DNA of 64,000 bases from Pseudomonadota bacterium (GTDB taxonomy: Bacteria > Pseudomonadota > Alphaproteobacteria > Rhizobiales > Xanthobacteraceae): positions 1 to 64,000 of the forward strand of contig JAEYRD010000224.1 of NCBI GenBank assembly GCA_023435725.1. Direction: 5' to 3'. Both the position numbers and the translations under genes were made by a program. Shown in pieces: positions 1-10,707 of this stretch. The notes beneath the pieces were generated by a model. That model made no database searches. It was not told the DNA's origin and saw only the letters and a program-made list of their open reading frames with translations. Within the stretch, counting starts at the first letter, position 1, and every line of letters begins with the position of its first letter.

Positions 1-48
1 CGGCTTGGCCGGGCGACCCAGTATTCCAGAGACGCCATTTATTCCATC

Positions 49-100
49 GGGAGGCCGCGGCGTACTGGAATGCCCCGCCTTCGCGGGACATGACGAGGGG
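49..100. repeat. REP-like palindromic element, copy A
   Basis: A short GC-rich palindromic stretch precedes the first gene. Its core (GCCGCGGCGTACTGG followed by ATGCCCCGCC) recurs at about 42855-42890 with one base difference, so it is a dispersed repeat and not coding sequence. The rest of positions 1-174 shows no gene. Confidence 0.5.
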
Positions 101-174
101 TGGGGGGCGGCCCGATTTCCCTTTGAAATTGCTGCATTTTTGGTAATACACAGGCGGACTTCCTGGGGTATGTC

Positions 175-1617
<1,443 letters not shown>

Positions 1618-1634
1618 GTTTCGAGACGACGCCT

Positions 1635-1650
1635 GTCTGAAGTCTCAGAC
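1635..1650. promoter_or_regulatory. Inverted repeat, candidate activator (UAS) site
   Basis: GTCTGA and TCAGAC arms are separated by 4 bp, about 90 bp upstream of the -24 element. That is a normal distance for an enhancer of a sigma-54 activator. A role as weak terminator of the regulator gene is the alternative. Confidence 0.35.
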
Positions 1651-1737
1651 TCCTGACACCACGATTTCGGCCCTGGCCGGCGGCGTTTGCGGATGATCTG
1701 CCGCATTTTCAGCCATTCCAACGCAAAGCGCCGCATC

Positions 1738-1753
1738 TGGCGCGGGGCTTGCT
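1738..1753 (+). promoter_or_regulatory. Sigma-54 promoter (-24/-12) of the ABC transporter operon
   Basis: The sequence TGGCGC-N5-TTGCT matches the sigma-54 consensus TGGCRC-N5-TTGCW exactly, including the GG and GC dinucleotides. It would start transcription near 1764, leaving a leader of about 240 nt before the GTG at 2006. The adjacent gene upstream encodes a sigma-54 activator. Confidence 0.7.
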
Positions 1754-2005
1754 CTGAGCCAAGCCGAGGAAACGCATGGGCTGATGCAAGACGTGGCATC
1801 GCGCGGCTTCGCCAGTTCGACTCCCGCGCATGAACCCGGGACATCGTTAACGCGAATTGGTCGCGGCTTGCGACGATCCGGCGCGCGCACGTCAAGAGAC
1901 TGTCACATGCGCCTCACGCAAGCTCCGCCGTAAGGTGGAATTGCAATGTTTGCACACTTGTGCAAATCGCTGTGGCCAAGGCATTTCATTCAGGGAGGAA
2001 CCACC

Positions 2006-3190
2006 GTGCGTCGATCGCTCATCATAACAGCAGCCATCCTCGGCTTGGCGGCGAGCAGCTCCGCGCGAGCCGACGACCTCAAGGTCGCGCTGATCTACGG
2101 CAAGACCGGTCCGCTCGAGGCCTATGCCAAGCAGACCGAGACCGGCCTGCAAATGGGCTTCGAGTACGCCACCAAGGGCACCATGACGCTCGACGGCCGC
2201 AAGATCGTCGTCATCACCAAGGACGACCAGGGTAAGCCGGACCTCGCCAAGGCCGCGCTCGCGGAAGCCTATCAGGACGACAAGGCGGACATCGCGATCG
2301 GCACGACATCGTCGGCCGCCGCGCTCGCCATTCTCCCCGTCGCCGAGGAAAACAAGAAGATCCTGATCGTCGAGCCCGCCGTTGCGGACCAGATTACCGG
2401 CGAAAAGTGGAACCGTTACATCTTCCGCACCGCGCGCAATTCGTCGCAGGACGCGATCTCGAACGCGGTTGCGATCGGCAAGCAGGGCGTCACCGTGGCG
2501 ACGCTGGCGCAGGACTACGCCTTCGGCCGCGACGGCGTCGCCGCCTTCAAGGAGGCGCTCGCCAAGACCGGCGCGACGCTCGCCGCCGAGGAATACGCCC
2601 CGACCAACACTACCGACTTCACCGCGGTCGGCCAGCGCCTGTTCGACGCGCTGAAGGACAAGCCCGGCCGCAAGGTGATCTGGGTGATCTGGGCCGGCGC
2701 CGGCAATCCGCTGGCCAAGCTCCAGGACATGGACCCGAAGCGCTACGGCATCGAGCTGTCGACCGGCGGCAACATCCTGCCGGCGCTCGCCGCCTATAAG
2801 AGCCTGCCCGGCATGGAAGGCGCGACCTATTATTACTACGACATCCCGAAGAACCCGGTGAACGACTGGTTCGTCGCCGAGCACCAGAAGCGCTTCAACG
2901 CGCCGCCGGACTTCTTCACTGCCGGTGGCTTTGCCGCCGCGATGTCCGTCGTCGCCGCCGTCACCAAGGCGAAGTCGACCGACACCGAGAAGTTGATATC
3001 AGCGATGGAAGGCCTGGAGTTCGACACGCCGAAGGGCAAGATGGCGTTCCGGAAAGAGGACCATCAGGCGCTACAAAGCATGTATCACTTCAAGGTCAAG
3101 GTCGATCCGAACGTCGCCTGGGCCGTGCTCGAGCCGGTGCGCGAGCTGAAGATCGAGGACATGGACGTTCCGGTCCGCAACAAGCGCTGA
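2006..3190 (+). CDS. Branched-chain amino acid-type ABC transporter substrate-binding protein
   Basis: This 394-residue periplasmic binding protein (Peripla_BP_6 type) should deliver its ligand to the permeases encoded downstream. I chose the GTG at 2006 because GGAGG lies just upstream and a clean signal peptide follows (MRRSLIITAAILGLAASSSARA). An in-frame ATG at 1946 would add 20 residues and bury the signal. The mature part begins DDLKVALIYGKTGPLEAY, as is usual for LivJ/LivK-like receptors. It is the first gene of a five-gene operon. The ligand cannot be read from sequence: members of this family bind amino acids, amides, urea or aromatic acids. Control by sigma-54 hints at a catabolic or nitrogen-related substrate. 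Confidence 0.92.
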   Translation: MRRSLIITAAILGLAASSSARADDLKVALIYGKTGPLEAYAKQTETGLQMGFEYATKGTMTLDGRKIVVITKDDQGKPDLAKAALAEAYQDDKADIAIGTTSSAAALAILPVAEENKKILIVEPAVADQITGEKWNRYIFRTARNSSQDAISNAVAIGKQGVTVATLAQDYAFGRDGVAAFKEALAKTGATLAAEEYAPTNTTDFTAVGQRLFDALKDKPGRKVIWVIWAGAGNPLAKLQDMDPKRYGIELSTGGNILPALAAYKSLPGMEGATYYYYDIPKNPVNDWFVAEHQKRFNAPPDFFTAGGFAAAMSVVAAVTKAKSTDTEKLISAMEGLEFDTPKGKMAFRKEDHQALQSMYHFKVKVDPNVAWAVLEPVRELKIEDMDVPVRNKR

Positions 3191-3200
3191 TATCAAATCT

Positions 3201-3226
3201 CCTCTCCCCGCATGTGCGGGGAGAGG
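3201..3226. repeat. Intra-operon hairpin between receptor gene and livG
   Basis: Two 12-bp arms (CCTCTCCCCGCA and its complement) with a 2-bp centre form a strong hairpin in the 64-bp gap after the receptor gene. No T-run follows, so it is not a classic terminator. It may stabilise the upstream mRNA. A shorter relative with the same core lies after dnaA (53792-53813), so it also belongs to a dispersed repeat family. Confidence 0.6.
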
Positions 3227-3254
3227 ATCCTCCCTTAATTCCAGAGTTGCCCCG

Positions 3255-4019
3255 ATGGCCCTGACGTTAGAGACCCGCGACCTCACCATCCGCTTCGGCG
3301 GCCATGTCGCAGTCAACAACGTCACCTGCAGCTTCCGCCCGGGCGAGCTCACCGCCATCGTCGGCCCGAACGGCGCCGGCAAGACCACCTATTTCAACCT
3401 GATCTCGGGCCAGCTGCGCGCATCGAGCGGCAGCATCCTGTTCGACGGCACCGACATCACCCAGCATTCCGCGCCGCTGCGCACCCGCGCCGGCCTCGGG
3501 CGCGCGTTCCAACTCACCAACCTGTTCCCGAACCTGACGGTCGAAGAGAACGTCCGCCTCGCGGTGCAGGCGGCAAACGGCACCCATTACGACATGCTGC
3601 GGCCGTGGATGGTCCGCCGCGACCTGATCGCGCGCGCAGATAGCATCCTCGACCAGGTCGCGCTCGGCAGCCGCCGCGGCGTCGCCGCGACCGCGCTGTC
3701 GCATGGCGACCAGCGCAAGCTCGAGGTGGCGCTGATGATCGCGCTCGAGCCGAAAGTGTTCATGTTCGACGAGCCGACCGCCGGCATGAGCATCGACGAG
3801 GTACCTGTGGTGCTGAACCTGATCGCTGAGCTCAAGCAGGACAAGAGCAAGATCATTCTCCTCGTCGAGCACAAGATGGACGTGGTGCGATCGCTCGCCG
3901 ACCGCATCATCGTGCTGCATAACGGCCAGCTCGTCGCCGACGGCCCGCCGGCGGAGGTCATCGCCTCGCCGATCGTGCAGGAAGCCTATCTCGGCGTTGC
4001 CCCGAAGAGTGCAGCATGA
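3255..4019 (+). CDS. livG: ABC transporter ATP-binding protein, LivG type
   Basis: This 254-residue cytoplasmic ATPase energises the Liv-type importer. Walker A is GPNGAGKTTYFN (near residue 40). Other ABC landmarks are the Q-loop region with AFQLTNLFPNLTVEENV, a degenerate signature (ALSHGDQRKLEVAL) in place of LSGGQ, Walker B VFMFDEPTAGMS, and the switch His in LLVEHKMDVV. The LSHGDQR signature and the C-terminal extension ending EAYLGV are usual for LivG. It overlaps the next gene by 4 bp (ATGA), which indicates translational coupling. Confidence 0.93.
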   Translation: MALTLETRDLTIRFGGHVAVNNVTCSFRPGELTAIVGPNGAGKTTYFNLISGQLRASSGSILFDGTDITQHSAPLRTRAGLGRAFQLTNLFPNLTVEENVRLAVQAANGTHYDMLRPWMVRRDLIARADSILDQVALGSRRGVAATALSHGDQRKLEVALMIALEPKVFMFDEPTAGMSIDEVPVVLNLIAELKQDKSKIILLVEHKMDVVRSLADRIIVLHNGQLVADGPPAEVIASPIVQEAYLGVAPKSAA

Positions 4020-4738
4020 CCGACCTGCTCAAGCTCTCCGGCGTGCACACCCATATCGGCCGCTATCACATCCTTCAGGGCATCGACCTCGCGGTCCCGC
4101 AGGGACAGACCACGATGCTGCTCGGCCGCAACGGCGCCGGCAAGACCACGACGCTGCGCACCATCATGGGCCTGTGGCAGGCTTCCAGCGGCGAGATCAG
4201 CCTCGCCGGCGAGCGTATCGAGAGCCGCGCCACGCCCGATATCGCCCGGCTCGGCGTCGGCTACGTGCCGGAAAGCATGGCGGTGTTCTCCGACCTCACG
4301 GTGAAGGAGAACCTCGTGCTGGCAGCGCGCGACGGGCCGCTCGACGACACCCAGCTCGACTGGATCTTCGGCTTCTTCCCGGCGCTGCGCCGGTTCTGGC
4401 TCTCGCGCGCAGGCAGCCTCTCGGGCGGACAGAAGCAGATGTTGTCGATCGCACGCGCGATCATCGAACCGCGCAAGCTGCTGCTGATCGACGAGCCGAC
4501 CAAGGGCCTCGCACCCGCGATCGTGATCGCGCTGATCGAGTGTCTGAAGGAGATCAAGCGCAAGGGCGCGACGATCCTCCTGGTCGAACAGAATTTCTTC
4601 GCCGCCCGCGAGCTCGGCGACAACGTGCTGGTCATGGACAACGGCACCATCGTCCATCGCGGCGAGATGGCGGCGCTGGCCGCCGACGTGCCGCTGCAGG
4701 AACGGCTGCTGGGCCTGAGCCTGGAGGCGCATCAGTGA
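4016..4738 (+). CDS. livF: ABC transporter ATP-binding protein, LivF type
   Basis: This 240-residue second ATPase of the importer pairs with LivG. It has Walker A GRNGAGKTTTLR, signature LSGGQKQM, Walker B LLLIDEPTKGLAP and switch His region ILLVEQNFF. Length and motif order are typical of LivF. The start ATG overlaps the livG stop, and its own stop overlaps the GTG of the following permease gene, so the three are translationally coupled. Confidence 0.93.
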   Translation: MTDLLKLSGVHTHIGRYHILQGIDLAVPQGQTTMLLGRNGAGKTTTLRTIMGLWQASSGEISLAGERIESRATPDIARLGVGYVPESMAVFSDLTVKENLVLAARDGPLDDTQLDWIFGFFPALRRFWLSRAGSLSGGQKQMLSIARAIIEPRKLLLIDEPTKGLAPAIVIALIECLKEIKRKGATILLVEQNFFAARELGDNVLVMDNGTIVHRGEMAALAADVPLQERLLGLSLEAHQ

Positions 4739-5745
4739 CTGAACTTGCCGCAACCGATCCGCTACCGAAGCCGAAGCGCGACATCGCGCCGATCCTGCTG
4801 CCGATCGCGCTCGCGCTTCTCATGATCCCGCTGATCGGCTCGACCAGCTCCTGGCTGACCCTGACCGCCGCGAGCCTCGCCATGGGCATGATGATCTTCA
4901 TCATGGCCTCGGGCCTGACACTGGTGTTCGGCCTGATGGACGTGCTCAATTTCGGCCACGGCGCCTTCATCGCCGTCGGCGCCTATGTCGCGACGCTGGT
5001 GCTGGCGCCGTTCGCGGCCTCGGTGCAGGCGGATTCTCTCTGGATGAACCTCGCGGTGCTGGCGCCCGCCGCGCTGCTGTCGATGGCGGTGTCCGGCGCG
5101 CTCGGCCTCGTCGTCGAGCGCGTGCTGATCCTGCCCGTCTACGGCCAGCACCTGAAGCAGATCCTGATGACAACCGGCGGCCTGATCGTCGCCGAGCAGA
5201 CGCTCTATGCGCTGTGGGGGCCGCAGATCATCCCGATGCCGCTGCCCTCATCGCTGCGCGGCTCCTTCATCCTCGGCGACGTCGCGATCGCCAAATACCG
5301 CGTGCTGGCGATGCTGATCGGCCTCGCCGTCTTCATCGCCATCCAGCTCGTGCTCAACCGCACCAAGCTCGGACTCCTGATCCGCGCCGGCGTCGAGAAT
5401 CGCGAGATGGTCGAGGCGCTGGGCTACCGCATCCGCCGCCTGTTCCTCGGCGTATTCATGACGGGATCGGCGCTGGCCGGGCTCGGCGGCGTGATGTGGG
5501 CGCTCTATCGCGAGCAGGTCCACGCCTCCATGAGCGACGACCTCACCGTGCTGATCTTCATCGTCGTGATCATCGGCGGCCTCGGCTCGATCGGCGGCTG
5601 CTTCATCGGCGCGATCCTGGTGGCAATGGTCGCCAATTACGGCGGCTTCCTGGTGCCGAAGCTCGCCCTCGTCTCCAACATCCTGCTGATGGTCGCCATT
5701 CTGATGTGGCGGCCGCGCGGCCTCTATGCGGTGACCAGCCGATGA
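4735..5745 (+). CDS. livH: Branched-chain amino acid-type ABC permease, LivH type
   Basis: This 336-residue inner-membrane permease is strongly hydrophobic, with about eight predicted helices starting at IAPILLPIALALLMIPLIG. The family stretch GLTLVFGLMDVLNFGHGAFIA is present, as is the cytoplasmic-loop region NREMVEALGYRIRRLFL that contacts the ATPases. The GTG at 4735 overlaps the livF stop; longer in-frame starts would run through livF. Its stop overlaps the start of livM. Confidence 0.92.
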   Translation: MTELAATDPLPKPKRDIAPILLPIALALLMIPLIGSTSSWLTLTAASLAMGMMIFIMASGLTLVFGLMDVLNFGHGAFIAVGAYVATLVLAPFAASVQADSLWMNLAVLAPAALLSMAVSGALGLVVERVLILPVYGQHLKQILMTTGGLIVAEQTLYALWGPQIIPMPLPSSLRGSFILGDVAIAKYRVLAMLIGLAVFIAIQLVLNRTKLGLLIRAGVENREMVEALGYRIRRLFLGVFMTGSALAGLGGVMWALYREQVHASMSDDLTVLIFIVVIIGGLGSIGGCFIGAILVAMVANYGGFLVPKLALVSNILLMVAILMWRPRGLYAVTSR

Positions 5746-6824
5746 TGATCCTGTCAGGCGATCCGCCGAAGAGCCGCGTCCTCACGCTCGTTCTCCTCCT
5801 CATCATCCTCGCGCTGGCGGCGACGCCGTTCCTGTTCCCGGGCGCCAAGGCATTGAACGTCGCGGCCAAGATCTGCGTTTTCGCTGCGCTGGTCGCCTCC
5901 TACGATCTCCTGCTCGGCTATACCGGCTCGGTGTCGTTCGCGCACACCATGTTCTACGGCATCGGCAGCTACGCCATCGCGATCGCGCTGTACGGGATGG
6001 GTCCGAATTGGGCCGCGGTCGCAACCGGCATCGTCGTCGGCCTGCCGCTCGCGGCCCTGCTGGCGCTCGCGATCGGACTGTTCTCGTTGCGGGTGGCGGC
6101 GATCTTCTTTGCCATGATCACGCTCGCGGTCGCCTCCGCCTTCCAGGTGCTGGCCTCGCAGCTCTCCTGGCTCACCGGCGGCGAGGACGGCCGCAGCTTC
6201 CAGCTGCCCGAACTGCTGCGGCCCGGCACGGTGCTGATCTCGAAAAACCTGTTCGGCTTCGAGGTCAACGGCCGCATTCTGACCTTCTACCTGGTGTTCA
6301 CCATCTCGGCCCTGATGATCCTCGCGCTGCTGCGCGTGGTGAACTCGCCGTTCGGCCGGGTGCTGCAGGCGATCCGCGAGAACCGCTTTCGCGCCGAAGC
6401 GCTCGGCTTCCGCACCGTGTTCCATTTGACCTACGCCAACTGCCTCGCCGCGCTGGTCGCCGCCGGCGCCGGCATTCTGAACGCGCTGTGGCTGCGCTAT
6501 GCCGGCCCCGACACCTCGCTCAGCTTCTCCATCATGCTGGACATCCTGCTGATGGTCGTGATCGGCGGCATGGGCACGATCTACGGCGCGATCATCGGCG
6601 CCACCATCTTCATCCTCGCCCAGAACTATCTGCAGTCGCTGATGGGCGTCGCCTCCAACGCGGCGTCGGAAGCCGGCCTGCCGCTGCTGCCGGGACTGTT
6701 GCATCCCGACCGCTGGCTGCTCTGGCTCGGCCTGCTCTTCATCGCCAGCGTCTACTTCTTCCCGACCGGCGTGGTCGGACGGCTGCGCAAAGGCGGCGAC
6801 AAGAGCGCGGGCGCCTCGCATTAA
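5742..6824 (+). CDS. livM: Branched-chain amino acid-type ABC permease, LivM type
   Basis: This 360-residue permease is the partner of LivH and has about nine hydrophobic segments. Family regions include YDLLLGYTGSVSFAHTMFYGIG near the N-terminus and a conserved loop IRENRFRAEALGFRT. Two adjacent ATGs (5742, 5745) overlap the livH stop; either could be used. It is the last gene of the operon. No strong terminator is visible in the 184 bp before the next gene. Confidence 0.92.
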   Translation: MMILSGDPPKSRVLTLVLLLIILALAATPFLFPGAKALNVAAKICVFAALVASYDLLLGYTGSVSFAHTMFYGIGSYAIAIALYGMGPNWAAVATGIVVGLPLAALLALAIGLFSLRVAAIFFAMITLAVASAFQVLASQLSWLTGGEDGRSFQLPELLRPGTVLISKNLFGFEVNGRILTFYLVFTISALMILALLRVVNSPFGRVLQAIRENRFRAEALGFRTVFHLTYANCLAALVAAGAGILNALWLRYAGPDTSLSFSIMLDILLMVVIGGMGTIYGAIIGATIFILAQNYLQSLMGVASNAASEAGLPLLPGLLHPDRWLLWLGLLFIASVYFFPTGVVGRLRKGGDKSAGASH

Positions 6825-7008
6825 GCGGCCATTAACGATGAATCCCAGCGCTTAGGGCAAGCGCCGTACAACCTTGGCGCGACGCGCGAGGATTCCCGCG
6901 TTGCTGGATATCCGTATTACTGCGCAACCGACTTAAGCCGTAAGTAACCGGCTTTGCTAAGCTTTGGGCCATCTGTCCGTAGTATTTCTGTTCCTCCAGG
7001 GAGTGGGA

Positions 7009-10000
7009 ATGCGCCGGGTCTTCTCAGGGATGGCAGATACGATGTTCCTGGCCGCGAAGAGCGGCCGGGACGCGGCCATGCGGCGCGGCCCAGTGCTGTG
7101 GCTGACGCTGTCAGGCGCGTTGCTGGTGGCCGGCATCTTCGCCGTGACCGCCATGGCCGTCGGCGAATTCCGCGAGCGCACGCTGACAAATCGCGAGCGA
7201 GAGCTGGAAAACACGATCCAACTGATCGCGCGGCACTTCGATCAGCAGTTCGAGGATTCCGACGTCGTCGCTGCCGATCTGATCGGGCAGATGAAACTGG
7301 CGGAGATCACCTCGCCTGCGATGTTTCGTGAGCAGATGTCGGGACCCGCGGCAAACGAGATGCTGCGCGGCAAGGTCAGCGCCGTGTCCCATCTCGGCGA
7401 CATCGCGATCTACGATACCGACGGCGAACTCATCAACTGGTCGCGGTCGCAGCCGCTGCCGAAGATCAACGTTTCATCGCGAGCCTATTTCCAGGCCTTC
7501 AAGTCGAATCCGCTGTCGGAGCCGGTGCAGCTGGAGTCCGTGCACAGCTACCTGATCGGCAAATGGACCACGATCGTGGCGCGGCGGCTGAGCCTGCCCG
7601 ACGGCACCTTCGTCGGTGCAATGGTCCGGCGCATCGATCCCGGCAGCTACCAGCGCTATTTCGCGTCCGTCGCGCTCGCCGAAGGCGCGGCCATCTCGCT
7701 GTTCGATCGCGAAGGCAAGATGCTGGCCCGATATCCGCATGCCGAAGACCGGATCGGAAAGAGCTACAGGAACGCGCCCTTGATGCAGAAGGTGCTGATC
7801 AGCGGCGGCCAGCACACGCTTCGCGTCAAGAGTCCCGTTGACGGCGAAGAGCGACTGGGCTCAGCTGTGTCGCTGACGCATTTCCCGCTAGTCATCGTCG
7901 CGACCAACACCATGTCCGCCGCGCTTGCGGACTGGCGGCAGCAGACCGGCTTCATGGTGACCACGGCGACGCTTTCATCCGCGGTCATCGCGCTCATTCT
8001 CTTCCTCATCATTCGCCAGATCAGCCGCCAGAGCCGCGACGCCCAGGAGCGGCTTGAAGCGGAGCGGCTGCGGCTCGACACCGCCCTGAACAATATGTCG
8101 CAGGCGCTGCTGCTCTATGACGCGTCCGGACACCTCGTCACCTGCAACCGACGCTATCTCGACATGTACAATGCGTCGCCGGACGTGGTGAAGCCCGGCT
8201 GCGCGTTTCGCGACGTGCTCCAGCACCGTAAGGACAGCGGCTCGTTCAAGGACGACGTTGACGAGATGTGCACGCGCGTCATGAGCGATGTTGCGCAAGG
8301 AAAATCCGGCCAGACCATCCTCGAGTCCGACGACGGCCGCGTGTTCGAAGCACATTACATCCCGCTCACGCAGGGCGGCTGGATCACGACCATCGAGGAC
8401 ATCACCGCGCGCCGCAATCTGGAGCAGGAGCGCGACCGCACCCAGTCCTTCCTGCGCGAGATCATCGACCATATTCCCTCGCAGATCACGGTGAAGGACG
8501 CGCGCACCCGGCAATATCTGCTGATCAATGGCGTTGCCGAACAGCAGTTCGGCCAGTCGCGCCAACACGTCGTCGGCAAGACCGCGTTCGACATCTTCCC
8601 GCTGCCGTCGGCCACGCTGGTGACCGAGGACGACAGCAAGGCGCTGCAATCACCCAAAGGTCTCTTCAAGGACGAGCATCCCTGGCAGACCCAGGCGATG
8701 GGGCTGCGCTACATCACCTCGACGCGGATCGGCATCCGCGACAGCGCCGGCGAGCCGCGCTATCTCATCCATGTCGTCGACGACGTCACCGAGCGGCGGC
8801 GCGCGGACGAAAAGATCGAACACATGGCGCATTACGATGCGCTGACCGACCTGCCGAACCGGGCCCTGTTCCGCGAACAGATCGAACGCGAGCTGGCCAA
8901 GGTCGCCGGCGGCGAACAGTTCGCGCTGCTCTATATCGACGTCGACGAGTTCAAGGGCATCAACGATTCACTCGGTCATCACGTCGGCGACGAACTCTTG
9001 AAGGCGATCGCCCGACGCCTGCGTAGCTGCCTCAAGAAGGGCGATCTGATCGCGCGGCTCGGCGGCGACGAATTCGCGGTGATCCAGACCGGGATCAGCT
9101 CCGCCGCCGACGTGCTGTCGTTCGTGACGCGCATCTATGAGGCGATCCGGCGGCCCTATCACTGCCTCGGCCATCAGCTCTCCACCGACGCGAGCGTCGG
9201 GATCGCGCTGGCGCCGCAGGACGGCAGCGATCTCGACCAGCTCATCAAGAACGCCGATCTCGCGATGTACGGCGCTAAGGCGGAAGGTCGCCGCACCCAC
9301 CGCTTCTTCGAACCCTCCATGGACGCGAGCGCCAAGGCGCGCCTGACCATGGAGCAGGATCTGCGTCAGGCCCTGGTGTATGGCGGCTTCGAGGTTCACT
9401 ACCAGCCGCTGGTCGATCTGCGCACCAACGAGGTCTCCGGCTGCGAGGCGCTGCTGCGCTGGCGCCATCCCGAGCGCGGCATGGTGTCGCCGGCGGAATT
9501 CATTCCGATCGCCGAGGATACCGGCCTGATCAACGAGCTCGGCGACTGGGTGCTGCGCACGGCCTGCAACGAGGCCGCGACGTGGCCGGCACATGTGCGT
9601 GTCGCCGTCAACGTCTCGCCGGTGCAGCTCAAATGCGACACGCTGGCGCTCAGGATCGCCAGCGCGCTCGCTGCCTCCGGGCTCGATCCGCGCCGCCTCG
9701 AGATCGAGATCACCGAGGCCGTGCTGATCCGCGACGACGAGTCCGCACTCTCGATCCTTCACCAGCTCCGCACGATCGGCGTGCGCATCGCGCTCGACGA
9801 TTTCGGCACCGGCTACTCCTCGCTGAGCTATTTGAAGCGCTTCCCATTCGACAAGATCAAGATCGACCGTTGCTTCGTCGCCGATATCGCGGAGACGAGC
9901 GGGGCGCCCGTCATCGTTCAAGCGGTCGTGAATATCGCCGCCGCCAGCAACATGACCACGGTCGCCGAGGGCGTCGAGACCGCGGCCCAGCGCGAGATGC

Positions 10001-10119
10001 TTCGTTCGCTCGGCTGCACGGAAATGCAGGGCTATCTGTTCAGCGCGCCGAAGCCGGCCGCTGACGTGAGAAAATTGTTCGGTCCGGGCAACGCCATGCC
10101 GGTGGCGGCGGTGGCCTGA
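7009..10119 (+). CDS. Membrane GGDEF/EAL c-di-GMP protein with Cache and PAS domains
   Basis: This 1036-residue protein likely makes and/or degrades cyclic di-GMP in response to a periplasmic signal. A TM helix near residues 28-48 is followed by a dCache-type extracytoplasmic region, a second TM (VIALILFLIIRQI), two PAS domains, then GGDEF and EAL domains. The diguanylate cyclase motif is intact (LGGDEFAVIQ) and so is the phosphodiesterase motif (CEALLRWRHP, DDFGTGYSSLSYL). Both activities are therefore possible. I chose the ATG at 7009, preceded by GGGAGTGGG; a TTG at 6964 is an alternative. It stands alone between the ABC operon and the island. Confidence 0.92.
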   Translation: MRRVFSGMADTMFLAAKSGRDAAMRRGPVLWLTLSGALLVAGIFAVTAMAVGEFRERTLTNRERELENTIQLIARHFDQQFEDSDVVAADLIGQMKLAEITSPAMFREQMSGPAANEMLRGKVSAVSHLGDIAIYDTDGELINWSRSQPLPKINVSSRAYFQAFKSNPLSEPVQLESVHSYLIGKWTTIVARRLSLPDGTFVGAMVRRIDPGSYQRYFASVALAEGAAISLFDREGKMLARYPHAEDRIGKSYRNAPLMQKVLISGGQHTLRVKSPVDGEERLGSAVSLTHFPLVIVATNTMSAALADWRQQTGFMVTTATLSSAVIALILFLIIRQISRQSRDAQERLEAERLRLDTALNNMSQALLLYDASGHLVTCNRRYLDMYNASPDVVKPGCAFRDVLQHRKDSGSFKDDVDEMCTRVMSDVAQGKSGQTILESDDGRVFEAHYIPLTQGGWITTIEDITARRNLEQERDRTQSFLREIIDHIPSQITVKDARTRQYLLINGVAEQQFGQSRQHVVGKTAFDIFPLPSATLVTEDDSKALQSPKGLFKDEHPWQTQAMGLRYITSTRIGIRDSAGEPRYLIHVVDDVTERRRADEKIEHMAHYDALTDLPNRALFREQIERELAKVAGGEQFALLYIDVDEFKGINDSLGHHVGDELLKAIARRLRSCLKKGDLIARLGGDEFAVIQTGISSAADVLSFVTRIYEAIRRPYHCLGHQLSTDASVGIALAPQDGSDLDQLIKNADLAMYGAKAEGRRTHRFFEPSMDASAKARLTMEQDLRQALVYGGFEVHYQPLVDLRTNEVSGCEALLRWRHPERGMVSPAEFIPIAEDTGLINELGDWVLRTACNEAATWPAHVRVAVNVSPVQLKCDTLALRIASALAASGLDPRRLEIEITEAVLIRDDESALSILHQLRTIGVRIALDDFGTGYSSLSYLKRFPFDKIKIDRCFVADIAETSGAPVIVQAVVNIAAASNMTTVAEGVETAAQREMLRSLGCTEMQGYLFSAPKPAADVRKLFGPGNAMPVAAVA

Positions 10120-10423
10120 GATGGCCGAACCAACCAAAGCCGTCGACGTTGCGGATTCCTGTGCGGTGTGGCTGATGCAGTATCTGGTGGTCCCGACCTT
10201 CGTGCCCGGCCCCGGGGGCAGCGTCGTGGTATGAAACAGAGCCTGCGAGCGGTCGACCGGCGTCGCCGCTTCGGAGGTGATCGGCACCACGAATCACTGG
10301 CAGTCCTTCCATGAGACGAGGCGCCCCTGCCTCGCCGGCCTCGTCCGGGACGGCGTGCTGGTGGGCGTTCCAGTCCCTGGCGGCCCCACCGCCGGCAAAT
10401 CGGCCCAGGTTCTCTCGGCGAGA
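10120..10423. other. Intergenic stretch without a convincing gene
   Basis: Between the GGDEF/EAL gene and the island repeat I see only very short open frames, among them 37 codons from 10121. None has a good ribosome site or a recognisable product. Confidence 0.4.
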
Positions 10424-10507
10424 AGCGGTTGCCCGCCCCTCGCCAATCGGCTAAATGAGGCCTCGCTGCACCCGTAGCTCAGCTGGATAGAGCGTTGCCC
10501 TCCGAAG
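10424..10507 (+). repeat. 84-bp direct repeat, left copy: promoter and 5' half of tRNA-Arg
   Basis: These 84 bases are identical to 17087-17170. The first 44 bp are the region upstream of the tRNA gene. The last 40 bp are the tRNA 5' half, broken in the anticodon loop right after CCGAAG, where unrelated sequence begins. This copy is therefore a tRNA stump that keeps its upstream region. It marks the left edge of the island. Confidence 0.9.
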
Positions 10508-10707
10508 ATGGACTGGCAAACTGCTCAATCCCTTTGAAACCAAGCCTATCCTAGCGTCGGAGCGCTATTTTCGTCTCCCAGGCACACTTGAGCCACGTTC
10601 GGACGCGCTCATTCGCTGCTCGACTGTTGACAGATTGGCCTTTATTGAGCTGAACGAAGCGCCGTCGAATCCTGCGTGAACTATGTCAGGGTGGTGCTGC
10701 CCCTGAC

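Noticed and set aside
5754..6821. 355-codon minus-strand frame opposite livM
   Set aside because: Shadow frame with Arg/Gln/His-rich composition; livM is clearly coding on the plus strand.
10121..10234. 37-codon frame MAEPTKAVDVADSC...
   Set aside because: No good ribosome site and no hydrophobic or structured pattern; it starts immediately after the GGDEF/EAL stop.
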